This document shows positions 22,139-29,229 of a stretch of 35,627 bases of DNA, one piece after another. The notes beneath the pieces were generated by a model that was not told the origin of the DNA, ran no database searches, and saw only the letters and a list, made by a program, of their open reading frames with translations. The position numbers and the translations under genes were made by a program. The stretch covers positions 30,765 through 66,391 of the forward strand of contig DHWU01000058.1 of the NCBI GenBank assembly GCA_002413345.1, read 5' to 3'. The DNA comes from Propionibacteriaceae bacterium UBA5174. Its GTDB lineage: Bacteria; Actinomycetota; Actinomycetes; Propionibacteriales; Propionibacteriaceae. The stretch's first letter is position 1. The number at the start of each line of letters is the position of its first letter.

Positions 22139-23110
22139 GTGAGCAGTCAAGGTGGGACTAAGGCAGTTATTGCGGCGCTGAGCGCCAATCTCTTCATCGC
22201 GGTGACCAAGATCGGTGCCTGGGCGCTGACCGGTGCGGCGTCCATGCTGGCCGAAGGAGTGCACTCGGTTGCTGACTCTGCCAACCAGTTGCTTTTGCTG
22301 CGAGGTGGCGCTGACGCTAAGCAGAAAGCAACTGCGGAACACCCCTTCGGTTTCGGCCGGGCGCGCTACATCAGTGGCTTCTTAGTCTCGGTGATCTTGT
22401 TCAGTCTTGGCGGTCTATTCGCGCTCTATGAGGCCTTCAACAAGGTGGAAGAGACTCTGGCCGGGCATGAAAATGAGCTGCTCAACAGCGCTTGGTGGTG
22501 GGTGCCGTTAGCAGTGCTCGGGGCCGCGATTGTGGCAGAGGGGTTCAGCTTCCGCACTGCGGTAAGGGAATCCCGGCCAGCCAAGGGCAACCAGTCTTGG
22601 TTGCGGTTCATCCAGACTGCGAAAGCTCCTGAACTACCGGTGATCTTGTTGGAGGACTTTGCTGCGCTATTGGGGCTGGCTTTTGCGCTGGTCGGTGTCG
22701 GAATGACGCTACTGACCAAGAACGCCATGTGGGATGCCGGCGGCACGGCAATGATCGGCATCCTGTTGGTGTCGGTGGCAGTCACCTTGGCGATCGAAAC
22801 TCGCAGTCTGTTGCTGGGCGAGGCAGCCACTCCGGCGGTGGTGAAGAAGATCACCGATGCGCTGGCTGGGGCTGAGGGGGTTAGCCGAGTGATTCACCTC
22901 AAGACTTTGCACTTGGGTCCTGAAGAAATCCTGGTAGCAGCCAAGATTGCGGTGGAACCCACCGAATCGGCGCTTCGGATCGCTGAGGTGATCGACAGTG
23001 CTGAGGCAGCAATCCGTGCTGCCGAGCCGTGGGTGACCGCGCTTTACCTCGAACCCGACATCGACCGGACGCCGGTTGGTTCGGCTACGGCTGCAGAGGG
23101 TTCTAAGTAG
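22139..23110 (+). CDS. Cation diffusion facilitator (CDF) metal exporter
   Basis: The 323-residue membrane protein has six predicted helices and the CDF hallmarks. Helix 2 has MLAEGVHSVADSANQLLLL (His42 and Asp46 of the HxxxD metal site) and the following loop has HPFGFGRARYISGF (68-81). Helix 5 has LLEDFAALLGLAFALVGV, an ED variant of the second metal-binding pair. The C-terminal cytoplasmic domain (about 225-310) has the ferredoxin-like pattern with VIHLKTLHLGPEEILVAAKI. CDFs export Zn2+, Co2+, Fe2+ or Mn2+ by proton antiport; the metal cannot be told from the sequence. It is separated by 61 bp from the SIS gene, with a weak CAGGAT box 8 nt before the GTG. A 119-base gap after it holds only a GC-rich stretch and a promoter box. 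Confidence 0.87.
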   Translation: MSSQGGTKAVIAALSANLFIAVTKIGAWALTGAASMLAEGVHSVADSANQLLLLRGGADAKQKATAEHPFGFGRARYISGFLVSVILFSLGGLFALYEAFNKVEETLAGHENELLNSAWWWVPLAVLGAAIVAEGFSFRTAVRESRPAKGNQSWLRFIQTAKAPELPVILLEDFAALLGLAFALVGVGMTLLTKNAMWDAGGTAMIGILLVSVAVTLAIETRSLLLGEAATPAVVKKITDALAGAEGVSRVIHLKTLHLGPEEILVAAKIAVEPTESALRIAEVIDSAEAAIRAAEPWVTALYLEPDIDRTPVGSATAAEGSK

Positions 23111-23216
23111 GGCTGCTCCAGGCGCTTTGGGCAATCAAGGCTGACCACCGGCGTTGGGCGATTGGCGATGCTTTCTCGCGGCTGGCACCTTGGCTGGCCG
23201 CGCTGGCCGGTGGCTC

Positions 23217-23222
23217 TAAGCT
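23217..23222 (+). promoter_or_regulatory. Leaderless -10 box of the ornithine-cyclodeaminase-like gene
   Basis: TAAGCT, 7 nt (TCGGCCC), then the ATG at 23230. No ribosome-binding site is visible. Confidence 0.45.
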
Positions 23223-23229
23223 TCGGCCC

Positions 23230-24156
23230 ATGTCGGATGCGCTTGCCTCATTGAAAATCATTGGTGCCGAAGCCCTGCGGGCGAAGGTTGACATGGCGAA
23301 AGCCATCCAAACGCTTCGAGCGGTGCTGGAGGGTGGGTTCGACCCCGAAACCGACCTGCACCGAACGGTGGCAACCTTTCGTAGCGGCCAGTTGCTGATG
23401 ATGCCAGCCGACTTCGGTGGCTATGCGGGCCAAAAGTTGGCCACGGTGGCACCAGCCAACCCGGCCTTGGGTCTTGATCGGATCCAGGCGATTTATGCGC
23501 TTTTCGATGCCACCACCTTGACTCCGGTCGCGTTGCTCGATGGAACCGAACTCACCAGCTTGCGAACCCCGGCATTGGCTGCGGCAATGCTTGATCTAGT
23601 TGCGGTGAGCGACGCCTCCTCGATGGTGATCTTTGGCACTGGGCCGCAAGGAATCCGCCACGTCGAAGCGGTGGCTGCGGTCCGTCCGCTGAAGCGGGTC
23701 CGGTTCGTTGGCCGCGATCAGGCCAAGGCTGAGCAGGCGGTGGCCGCGGTGGCCGCCCTGGGTCTGGACGTAGCTGTGGGTAGCGCGATCGATGCGGCAG
23801 AGGCTGACATCGTGGTGTGTGCAACGTCGTCCAGCGAGCCGCTGTTCGCAGCCGAACTCATCCAGCCGCACACGGCAGTGGCTGCAATCGGTTCACATGA
23901 GGCCACCGTGCGGGAGCTACCCGGTGCCTTGATGGGACGCTCCCAGGTGATCGTGGAGTCTGATCGGATAGCGCGCACCGAAGCTGGCGATGTGGTGATC
24001 GCAGAAGCTGAAGGGCACCTCGCTTTTGGGGACGTGGTGCCGATGTTCGACCTTGTGACTGGCAAAGTCCAGGTGGACTGGACCCGGCCTCGGATCGTAA
24101 AGAACTGTGGCATGGGATGGCAGGACCTGGCTATCGCCCAGGCGGCGATGGCCTAG
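23230..24156 (+). CDS. Ornithine cyclodeaminase/mu-crystallin family protein
   Basis: The 308-residue protein has the family plan: an N-terminal substrate domain and a Rossmann NAD(P) domain. Substrate-site elements visible are MMPADFGGYAGQKLATV, with the lysine that in relatives binds the carboxylate, and ALLDGTELTSLRTPALAAAM, whose Arg is in the LTxLRT motif. The Rossmann loop is SMVIFGTGPQGIRHVEAV, followed by VRFVGRDQAKAEQAV, ADIVVCATSSSEPLF and a VAAIGSHEATVRELP loop. It may be an ornithine cyclodeaminase, alanine dehydrogenase, ketimine reductase or opine-type enzyme; the substrate is not evident. It stands alone between a CDF exporter and a convergent thiolase, with 40 bp to the latter. 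Confidence 0.82.
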   Translation: MSDALASLKIIGAEALRAKVDMAKAIQTLRAVLEGGFDPETDLHRTVATFRSGQLLMMPADFGGYAGQKLATVAPANPALGLDRIQAIYALFDATTLTPVALLDGTELTSLRTPALAAAMLDLVAVSDASSMVIFGTGPQGIRHVEAVAAVRPLKRVRFVGRDQAKAEQAVAAVAALGLDVAVGSAIDAAEADIVVCATSSSEPLFAAELIQPHTAVAAIGSHEATVRELPGALMGRSQVIVESDRIARTEAGDVVIAEAEGHLAFGDVVPMFDLVTGKVQVDWTRPRIVKNCGMGWQDLAIAQAAMA

Positions 24157-24196
24157 GTTGCCTCGCCCGGAGATGGCACAACCCTGGAAGGGTCGG

Positions 24197-25360
24197 CTAC
24201 ACCCCGAAGATGTGGGTGAGCACGGTGCTGCCAGCTCCGCCGACGCTTTGGAGCAGGCCGAGTCTTGGGTCGGGCAGCTGGTTTTGTCCGGCCGTCCCGG
24301 TGAGTTGTTGGACGATCTCGCAGGTTTGGTAAATCGCCGAAGCCCCGATTGGGTGGCCACGTGCCTTCAGCCCACCCATGGTGCAGATCGGCAGCTTGCC
24401 GTCGCGAAAGATCTCGCCTTCGGCCGCTAATCGCCACCCTTGGCCAGGCTCGGCGAAGCCGACCGCTTCCAGGATCAGGCAGTTCATGATCGAGAACGCG
24501 TCATGAACTTCAAATAGGTCGATGTCGCTGCGGTGCACATTGGCCCGCCGGAAGGCTTCCCGGGCCGAGCGGGTGGATGCGGCCAAGTGAAGCGGATCTT
24601 CGCGGTCGGCAATCCGGAACCGGTCAGTGACCACGCTGGCGCTCAGCATCTTCACCGGTTGGTGATGAAAAGCGCGGGCCTGTTTGGTGCGAGTGAGGAC
24701 CACCGCGGCCGCGCCGTCACAGATCGGGGCGGCGTCATACAGTCGCAGCGGCGCGGACACGATCGGGGCAGCATTGATTCGTTCTTGGGTCACCACGCGG
24801 TCGTGGAATAGTGCGTTGGGATTGCCATTGGCATTGGCGTGGGCATTCAATGCGAAGCCGTCGAAGTCACTGATTGAGCGTCCGTAGCGCTCCAAATACA
24901 GCCGCATCAGCTTGGCATTCTGACTGAGCAGGGTGGCTCCGCCGGGCACTTCTAGCTCGGCGTCCAACGCCTTAGCCAAAGCCGAGATTACCTGGGTTCG
25001 GTCGCTACTCATCTTCTCGACTCCAAGTGCGATCGCCACATCGGCTTGGCCCGACGCCACCGCCAGGTAGGCCATCCGCAGTGCAGCCGCACCGGTGGCA
25101 GTCGCCGCGCGGACCTGAAGAGCTTCGGCCCAGCGCAGGCCCGCCTGGTCAGCAATCAGCGAGGCCAGGTGTTTCTGTCCTTGAAGCTCGTCGGCGAGCA
25201 TGTTGCCCACGAACAGGGCGTCCACATGCTCGACTCCAGCATCTGCCATCGCCCTTTTCACGGCATCGGCGCCCAGCTGACGCAGGCTCAGTGGGCTCGC
25301 CGCAGTCACCGGCACTTGGCCGATTCCGACGATACTGACCTCAGCCCCACAGTTCTGCAC
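24197..25360 (-). CDS. SCP2-type thiolase family protein lacking the nucleophilic cysteine
   Basis: The 387-residue protein has the full SCP2-thiolase fold: SIVGIGQVPVTAASPLS at the start, the nucleophile region VRAATATGAAALRMAYLA, an SSDRTQV linker, the histidine motif FEVHDAFSIMNCLILEAVG and the second histidine motif GGLKARGHPIGASAIYQT. Normal members read AACASG at the nucleophile; here the aligned residue is Thr87 (codon ACT at 25102-25100). Both His sites remain. Ordinary acetyl-CoA acetyl transfer is therefore unlikely; some SCP2-like aldolases without this Cys cleave side-chain CoA esters, usually with a DUF35 partner, but none is adjacent. The GTG has an AGTAGGGAAGG site upstream. 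It is divergent from ahcY (68 bp). Confidence 0.8.
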   Translation of the reverse strand: MQNCGAEVSIVGIGQVPVTAASPLSLRQLGADAVKRAMADAGVEHVDALFVGNMLADELQGQKHLASLIADQAGLRWAEALQVRAATATGAAALRMAYLAVASGQADVAIALGVEKMSSDRTQVISALAKALDAELEVPGGATLLSQNAKLMRLYLERYGRSISDFDGFALNAHANANGNPNALFHDRVVTQERINAAPIVSAPLRLYDAAPICDGAAAVVLTRTKQARAFHHQPVKMLSASVVTDRFRIADREDPLHLAASTRSAREAFRRANVHRSDIDLFEVHDAFSIMNCLILEAVGFAEPGQGWRLAAEGEIFRDGKLPICTMGGLKARGHPIGASAIYQTCEIVQQLTGTAGQNQLPDPRLGLLQSVGGAGSTVLTHIFGV

Positions 25361-25416
25361 GCCTACGACCTTCCCTACTTGAGGCCCTGATGTTATTCAC
25401 TACCGGCGCCTTCGCG

Positions 25417-25422
25417 TAGGGT
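25417..25422 (+). promoter_or_regulatory. Leaderless -10 box of ahcY
   Basis: TAGGGT, TCTGGG (6 nt), then the GTG at 25429. With no leader, a SAH or SAM riboswitch is excluded for this transcript. Confidence 0.5.
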
Positions 25423-25428
25423 TCTGGG

Positions 25429-26844
25429 GTGGATTACCGAGTTGCAGACTTGAAATTGGCCGGTTTTGGCCGCGAACAGATCCGATTGGCAGAGCACGAG
25501 ATGCCTGGGCTGATGGCCCTGCGGGAGCGCTTTGGGGAAGCTAAACCGCTCACTGGCGCCCGGATCGCCGGCTCGCTACACATGACGGTGCAGACTGCGG
25601 TGCTGATTGAGACTCTGGTCGAACTTGGAGCGCGGGTGCGTTGGGCGTCCTGCAACATCTTCTCCACTCAGGACGACGCTGCTGCGGCCATCGTGGTCGG
25701 TGCCGACGGAACCCCAGATGATCCCAAGGGTGTTCCGGTTTTCGCTTGGAAGGGTGAATCCCTGGCCGAATACTGGTGGTGCACCGAGCAGATTCTGGAT
25801 TGGGGATCCGAGCAGCCGAACCTGATTCTGGATGATGGTGGCGACGCCACCATGCTGGTGCACAAAGCGGTGGAGTTTGCCGCGGCCGGGTCAGTGCCGC
25901 GTCCGACTGCGGACGATTCGCAGGAGTACGCAGTGCTACTGGCTCAGCTAGCCGAATCGAAGCTGGATTGGAACGCTATCGCCCACAGCATCTTCGGCGT
26001 CACTGAGGAGACCACCACCGGGGTGCACCGCCTCTATGAGATGGCGCGAAACAACTCCCTGCTGTTTCCGGCGATCAATGTCAATGACTCGGTCACCAAA
26101 TCGAAGTTCGACAATCGCTACGGCATTCGCCACTCCCTGATCGACGGCATCAATCGCGGCACCGATGTGCTGATCGGCGGCAAGACTGCAGTGGTGTGTG
26201 GCTATGGCGACGTTGGCAAGGGTTGTGCGGCGTCCCTGGCTGGTCAGGGAGCTCGGGTGATCGTTACTGAGGTCGATCCAATCTGTGCCTTGCAGGCTTC
26301 GATGGACGGCTACCAGGTGGCCACCCTCGGCGACGTGGTCAGTAGCGCTGACATCTTCATTACTGCCACGGGTTGCTTGAAAGTGATTACCGCTGACCAC
26401 ATGAGTCAGATGAAGCATCTAGCGATCGTGGGCAATATTGGCCACTTCGACAACGAGATCGACATGGCGGGCCTGGAGAAGCTGGACGGGATCACCCGGA
26501 CCAACATCAAGCCGCAGGTGGACCGCTGGAACTTCGCTGATGGGCATTCGGTCATCTTGCTCAGCGAAGGCAGGCTGCTGAACCTAGGCAATGCGACTGG
26601 ACACCCCAGCTTCGTGATGAGCACCTCATTTACCAATCAGGTGTTGGCTCAGATCGAGCTGTTCACCCGCACTGAGGCCTACCCAATTGGTGTGTATACC
26701 TTGGCCAAAGAACTGGACGAGTACGTTGCCCGGCTGCACTTGGACGCACTCGGCGTGAAGTTGAGCGAACTCACGACCGAGCAAGCTGACTACCTCGGTG
26801 TGCCGGTTGCGGGTCCGTTCAAATCGGAGCTGTACCGCTACTGA
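25429..26844 (+). CDS. ahcY: S-adenosylhomocysteine hydrolase
   Basis: The 471-residue NAD-dependent enzyme splits S-adenosylhomocysteine into adenosine and homocysteine, completing the methyl cycle. Clear segments are SLHMTVQTAVLIETL, VRWASCNIFSTQDDAAAAI, the long variant with AWKGESLAEYWWCTEQIL, the NAD loop VCGYGDVGKGCAASL, and the C-terminal PFKSELYRY typical of the family. The insert with WWCTEQI places it in the long type common in actinobacteria. Its start is a GTG with a TAGGGT box 6 nt upstream. It is convergent with the VanY-like gene, only 13 bp apart. In mycobacteria sahH is in the same wider neighbourhood. Confidence 0.96.
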   Translation: MDYRVADLKLAGFGREQIRLAEHEMPGLMALRERFGEAKPLTGARIAGSLHMTVQTAVLIETLVELGARVRWASCNIFSTQDDAAAAIVVGADGTPDDPKGVPVFAWKGESLAEYWWCTEQILDWGSEQPNLILDDGGDATMLVHKAVEFAAAGSVPRPTADDSQEYAVLLAQLAESKLDWNAIAHSIFGVTEETTTGVHRLYEMARNNSLLFPAINVNDSVTKSKFDNRYGIRHSLIDGINRGTDVLIGGKTAVVCGYGDVGKGCAASLAGQGARVIVTEVDPICALQASMDGYQVATLGDVVSSADIFITATGCLKVITADHMSQMKHLAIVGNIGHFDNEIDMAGLEKLDGITRTNIKPQVDRWNFADGHSVILLSEGRLLNLGNATGHPSFVMSTSFTNQVLAQIELFTRTEAYPIGVYTLAKELDEYVARLHLDALGVKLSELTTEQADYLGVPVAGPFKSELYRY

Positions 26845-26857
26845 TCCTCGATTGGCT

Positions 26858-27631
26858 TCAGCTGACCTTGAGGTACCGCTCCAAGGTCTTGGTTGGGGTG
26901 GCCCTCACGCCAGTTGCGACGCTGACTCCTACGTAGCGAAAGTGCCAGGGTTCGTACGGAATGCCGGTGACTTTGTTCTGCTTGTTGGGGTAGCGCAAGA
27001 TCAGCCCAAACTCGGCCGCGTGCTTGTTGACCCACTTGCCGGCTGAGGACCTTCCGAAGGCATAGCCGTAGACCACTCGGCCCTTGCGGATGACGGCAAG
27101 GTCGGCGGCCAGCCCGGATTGGTGTTCACTAGCGCCAGCTGGGGCGGTGGTCACTTTGTTTCGGCGGTAGGAGGCTTTCTGGCTGGCAAAGCTGCGATAG
27201 GCCGATCGGACGGCCAATTTGTAGCCAGCCTTTTTGGCGGCAGCGAACAGCCGTTTGAAAGCGCTGGCCGCGGAGCCTTGTAGGCGGGCCTTGCTGATCC
27301 CACTGGTTGCCAATTTCGTGGTGACTAAGCGTGGCTTGTAGGCCGCATTCACTCGGTGTTTCTTTGAGATCACCGCAATGGAGCAGACCACGAATGGCGT
27401 CTTGGTTGCTGACCAGGTGCGGGTGTCGGTGACAGCGCGGCAATCCGGCGTCGGTGGGGGCGTTGGGGTCGGAGTCGGCGTGGGAGTCGGCGTGGGAGTC
27501 GGCGTCGAGCTTTCTGAAGTTTCAGCGGGGGTGGCGTCGGCGGCGGCAGGTGCGGCGGTGCAAATCAATGTTCCGGATGTAACTAGGAAAAAGGCCAGAA
27601 GGAACGCAGTCAGCACCGAAGAAAATCGCAT
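26858..27631 (-). CDS. Secreted D-alanyl-D-alanine carboxypeptidase (VanY/M15 family)
   Basis: The 257-residue precursor has a signal peptide (about 1-31), a (TP)n low-complexity linker (43-61) and a VanY-type M15B domain. Zinc and catalytic residues are visible: SEHQSGLAAD (His170 and Asp177) and GIPYEPWHFRYVG (Glu227 and His230), with LAVRSAYRSFASQ upstream as the substrate-site strand. Four cysteines are present, two of them flanking the domain start. It removes the terminal D-Ala of peptidoglycan stem peptides, so it is wall remodelling rather than resistance in this context. A TACCCT box lies 6 nt before the ATG. It is the last gene of the minus-strand group, 33 bp below the sixA stop, but with its own promoter. 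Confidence 0.9.
   Translation of the reverse strand: MRFSSVLTAFLLAFFLVTSGTLICTAAPAAADATPAETSESSTPTPTPTPTPTPTPTPPPTPDCRAVTDTRTWSATKTPFVVCSIAVISKKHRVNAAYKPRLVTTKLATSGISKARLQGSAASAFKRLFAAAKKAGYKLAVRSAYRSFASQKASYRRNKVTTAPAGASEHQSGLAADLAVIRKGRVVYGYAFGRSSAGKWVNKHAAEFGLILRYPNKQNKVTGIPYEPWHFRYVGVSVATGVRATPTKTLERYLKVS
27471..27506. repeat. 12-bp tandem repeat encoding the Thr-Pro linker
   Basis: Three copies of GGAGTCGGCGTG (the last ending in C) sit inside the VanY-like gene, encoding repeated Thr-Pro pairs on the minus strand. Copy-number slippage would change linker length in units of four residues without a frameshift. Confidence 0.7.
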
Positions 27632-27637
27632 TATTGG

Positions 27638-27643
27638 AGGGTA
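27638..27643 (-). promoter_or_regulatory. Leaderless -10 box of the VanY-like gene
   Basis: On the minus strand TACCCT, CCAATA (6 nt), then the ATG at 27631. Confidence 0.45.
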
Positions 27644-27664
27644 GCGCGCGCTGCGGTCGGCGGT

Positions 27665-28162
27665 CTAACCGCGCGGAATCTCAAATCGTTTCAGGGTGGC
27701 TTTGTCCGCCTTGAGGTTTTCCCACTTGCCGCGAAAAGTGAGCACTGCCAAACCGCAGGTCGGATACTTCTTGGCCACTTTGTCGGTCAATTCGCTTGGC
27801 TTGGCAAGGGAAAGAACCAACTCTGAAAGGGTTGGCTGATGACCGATCAGCAGCACCGTGGTGTCTGATTCGGGCAGTCCCTGGACCATGGCGAGCAGCT
27901 CGTCGGGCCAGGCATGGTAGATCCCTTCGAAGTAGCGGACGTCGTCACACTCCGCCCCGCCAGCTTCCGCGTTTTCCCAGGTGAGTTGGACCCGAGTGGC
28001 GGTGGAGGCCAACACCACATCCAGGTCGAAATCGGCCAGGATTTCGCCAGCGGCCACCGCGTCACGTTCACCCCGCTCCGATAGCGGACGTCGATGGTCC
28101 GCCTCGGTGGTCTGCCAGGACGACTTGGCATGGCGGAGCACGATCAGCGTCTTTGTGGCCAT
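27665..28162 (-). CDS. sixA: SixA-type histidine phosphatase
   Basis: The 165-residue protein has the RHG/RHA catalytic motif LIVLRHAKSSW (Arg10, His11 as phosphohistidine nucleophile), DHRRPLSERGERDA, the second arginine region LASTATRVQLTW, and LLIGHQPTLSELV (His108). This is the small SixA type, which dephosphorylates phosphohistidine or small phosphorylated ligands. The name fits the family; the substrate is unknown. The ATG has a TAGGAT box 6 nt upstream. A 47-bp gap separates it from DUF3039 and 33 bp from the VanY-like gene; all are on the minus strand. Confidence 0.88.
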   Translation of the reverse strand: MATKTLIVLRHAKSSWQTTEADHRRPLSERGERDAVAAGEILADFDLDVVLASTATRVQLTWENAEAGGAECDDVRYFEGIYHAWPDELLAMVQGLPESDTTVLLIGHQPTLSELVLSLAKPSELTDKVAKKYPTCGLAVLTFRGKWENLKADKATLKRFEIPRG

Positions 28163-28168
28163 GGCTTC

Positions 28169-28174
28169 ATCCTA
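28169..28174 (-). promoter_or_regulatory. Leaderless -10 box of sixA
   Basis: On the minus strand TAGGAT, GAAGCC (6 nt), then the ATG at 28162. It follows the DUF3039 stop by about 35 bases, so sixA need not depend on read-through. Confidence 0.5.
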
Positions 28175-28209
28175 AGTGGCTTGGGTTGGGGCGTCGGTTG
28201 CTGAGACAG

Positions 28210-28470
28210 CTACTTCTCGTTGGATTGCAGTGATTCCCAGATCTCTTTGCATTCGGGGCAAACCGGGAACCGGTCGGGATTGCGCGAGGGCACCCAGACT
28301 TTGCCGCACAAGGCGATCACCGGCGTGCCCATCACCATGGCCTCAGTCAACTTGGCCTTGGGCACATAGTGGGAGAAGCGCTCGTGGTCGCCTTCGTCGA
28401 GGCGAAGATCGAGATTCTCTTCGACGCGTTCTTTAACGATCGTTACTGTCTTAGGCTGCTCAGTGCTCAT
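28210..28470 (-). CDS. DUF3039 family protein
   Basis: This 86-residue protein is recognised by LDEGDHERFSHYVPKAKLTEAMVMG, followed by PVIALCGKVWVPSRNPDRFPVCPECKEIWE. The single Cys in ALCGK and the CPEC pair suggest a zinc ribbon. The family is restricted to actinobacteria and function is unknown. The ATG overlaps the stop of the upstream proline-rich protein by one base (TGATG), so the two genes are translationally coupled. Confidence 0.85.
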   Translation of the reverse strand: MSTEQPKTVTIVKERVEENLDLRLDEGDHERFSHYVPKAKLTEAMVMGTPVIALCGKVWVPSRNPDRFPVCPECKEIWESLQSNEK

Positions 28471-29168
28471 CAGACCTTCTTGGCTTTGGCTAGTCGGACG
28501 ATGGTACCTACCGAACCCAGGGCGGCGAAGAGGAAAAACATAAATACTGTTCCCGCATTCTCCAACCAGACCTCCGGCGACGTCAGGACTAGCCCGATCG
28601 CGCTTAGATAGTCACTCAGCGACGGGTCGTAGATGTACTTGGAGGTGAGCCGGACAGCGTCCGAAGCGAAGACTGCCAGCAACGAGATGACCACTCCCAC
28701 CCCGATCAAGGCGATCACCGGAATCAGCCCCTTTTGGGGTGCCCGCCCTGCGCCCTTGGCGTACAGCCACAGGCAGGCCCAAGCCATCGCAAAGCTGGCG
28801 ATCGAGGCAATGTAGCCGCCTTGCCACAGCGCCACATTCAGGATCACCCCGAGTAACACGCCGCCTACCGCAAACAGCAGGCCACGTCCGACCGCCTCTT
28901 CGCCGAGTTGGACGCCATTCGCTGCGGGGTAGACCGAGCTCACGGCTCCAGGAAAACCCGGCACCTGATTGGGCGGTGGCGGGTAGGTAGCCTGTGCTGG
29001 CACGGCTGGCGGGACGCCGGGTGCCTGCGGGTAGACCGGGGCTGCCGGGGCCGAATAGCCGATCGGCGGTGGCGCCTGGAAGCTGGGAGCATTGGCTGGA
29101 GCAGTGCCAGCGGGAGCCTGGCCGGACGCGAAGTTCGGTGGCGGGTTCTGCGGTTCGAGTGATGACAC
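28470..29168 (-). CDS. Proline-rich membrane protein, unknown function
   Basis: The 232-residue protein has an N-terminal cytoplasmic tail of about 95 residues rich in Pro, Ala, Gln and Tyr (repeated YPQAPG, PPAVPAQ and YPPPPNQ), then four membrane helices (about 97-112, 116-137, 145-166 and 199-224). The last helix is followed by a basic end (RLAKAKKV). I do not recognise a named domain; the layout resembles DUF4190/yip-like actinobacterial membrane proteins. The GTG is preceded by GGAGAG. Its stop overlaps the DUF3039 ATG. It is divergent from the MFS gene with a 61-bp gap. The Pro-rich tail is probably an interaction segment; that is inference. Confidence 0.7.
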   Translation of the reverse strand: MSSLEPQNPPPNFASGQAPAGTAPANAPSFQAPPPIGYSAPAAPVYPQAPGVPPAVPAQATYPPPPNQVPGFPGAVSSVYPAANGVQLGEEAVGRGLLFAVGGVLLGVILNVALWQGGYIASIASFAMAWACLWLYAKGAGRAPQKGLIPVIALIGVGVVISLLAVFASDAVRLTSKYIYDPSLSDYLSAIGLVLTSPEVWLENAGTVFMFFLFAALGSVGTIVRLAKAKKV

Positions 29169-29220
29169 GGCTCTCCAGGCGCTAAAAAGGAAGCTTCACG
29201 GTGATCGTAGCCGCAGCGAG

Positions 29221-29225
29221 GGAGG
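29221..29225 (+). promoter_or_regulatory. Shine-Dalgarno site deciding the MFS start
   Basis: GGAGG, within GAGGGAGG, lies 4 nt before the GTG at 29230. The frame is open 46 codons further up, but only this start has a strong ribosome-binding site and follows the divergent neighbour's start. Confidence 0.6.
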
Positions 29226-29229
29226 CAAG

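Noticed and set aside
23111..23229. Small gene in the 119-base gap after the CDF exporter
   Set aside because: Only GC-rich sequence with GGCTGGCC-type short repeats; no frame with a start and codon bias other than shadows.
24197..25360. Thiolase as a pseudogene
   Set aside because: The reading frame, both His motifs and the C-terminus are complete; a single catalytic substitution does not indicate decay.
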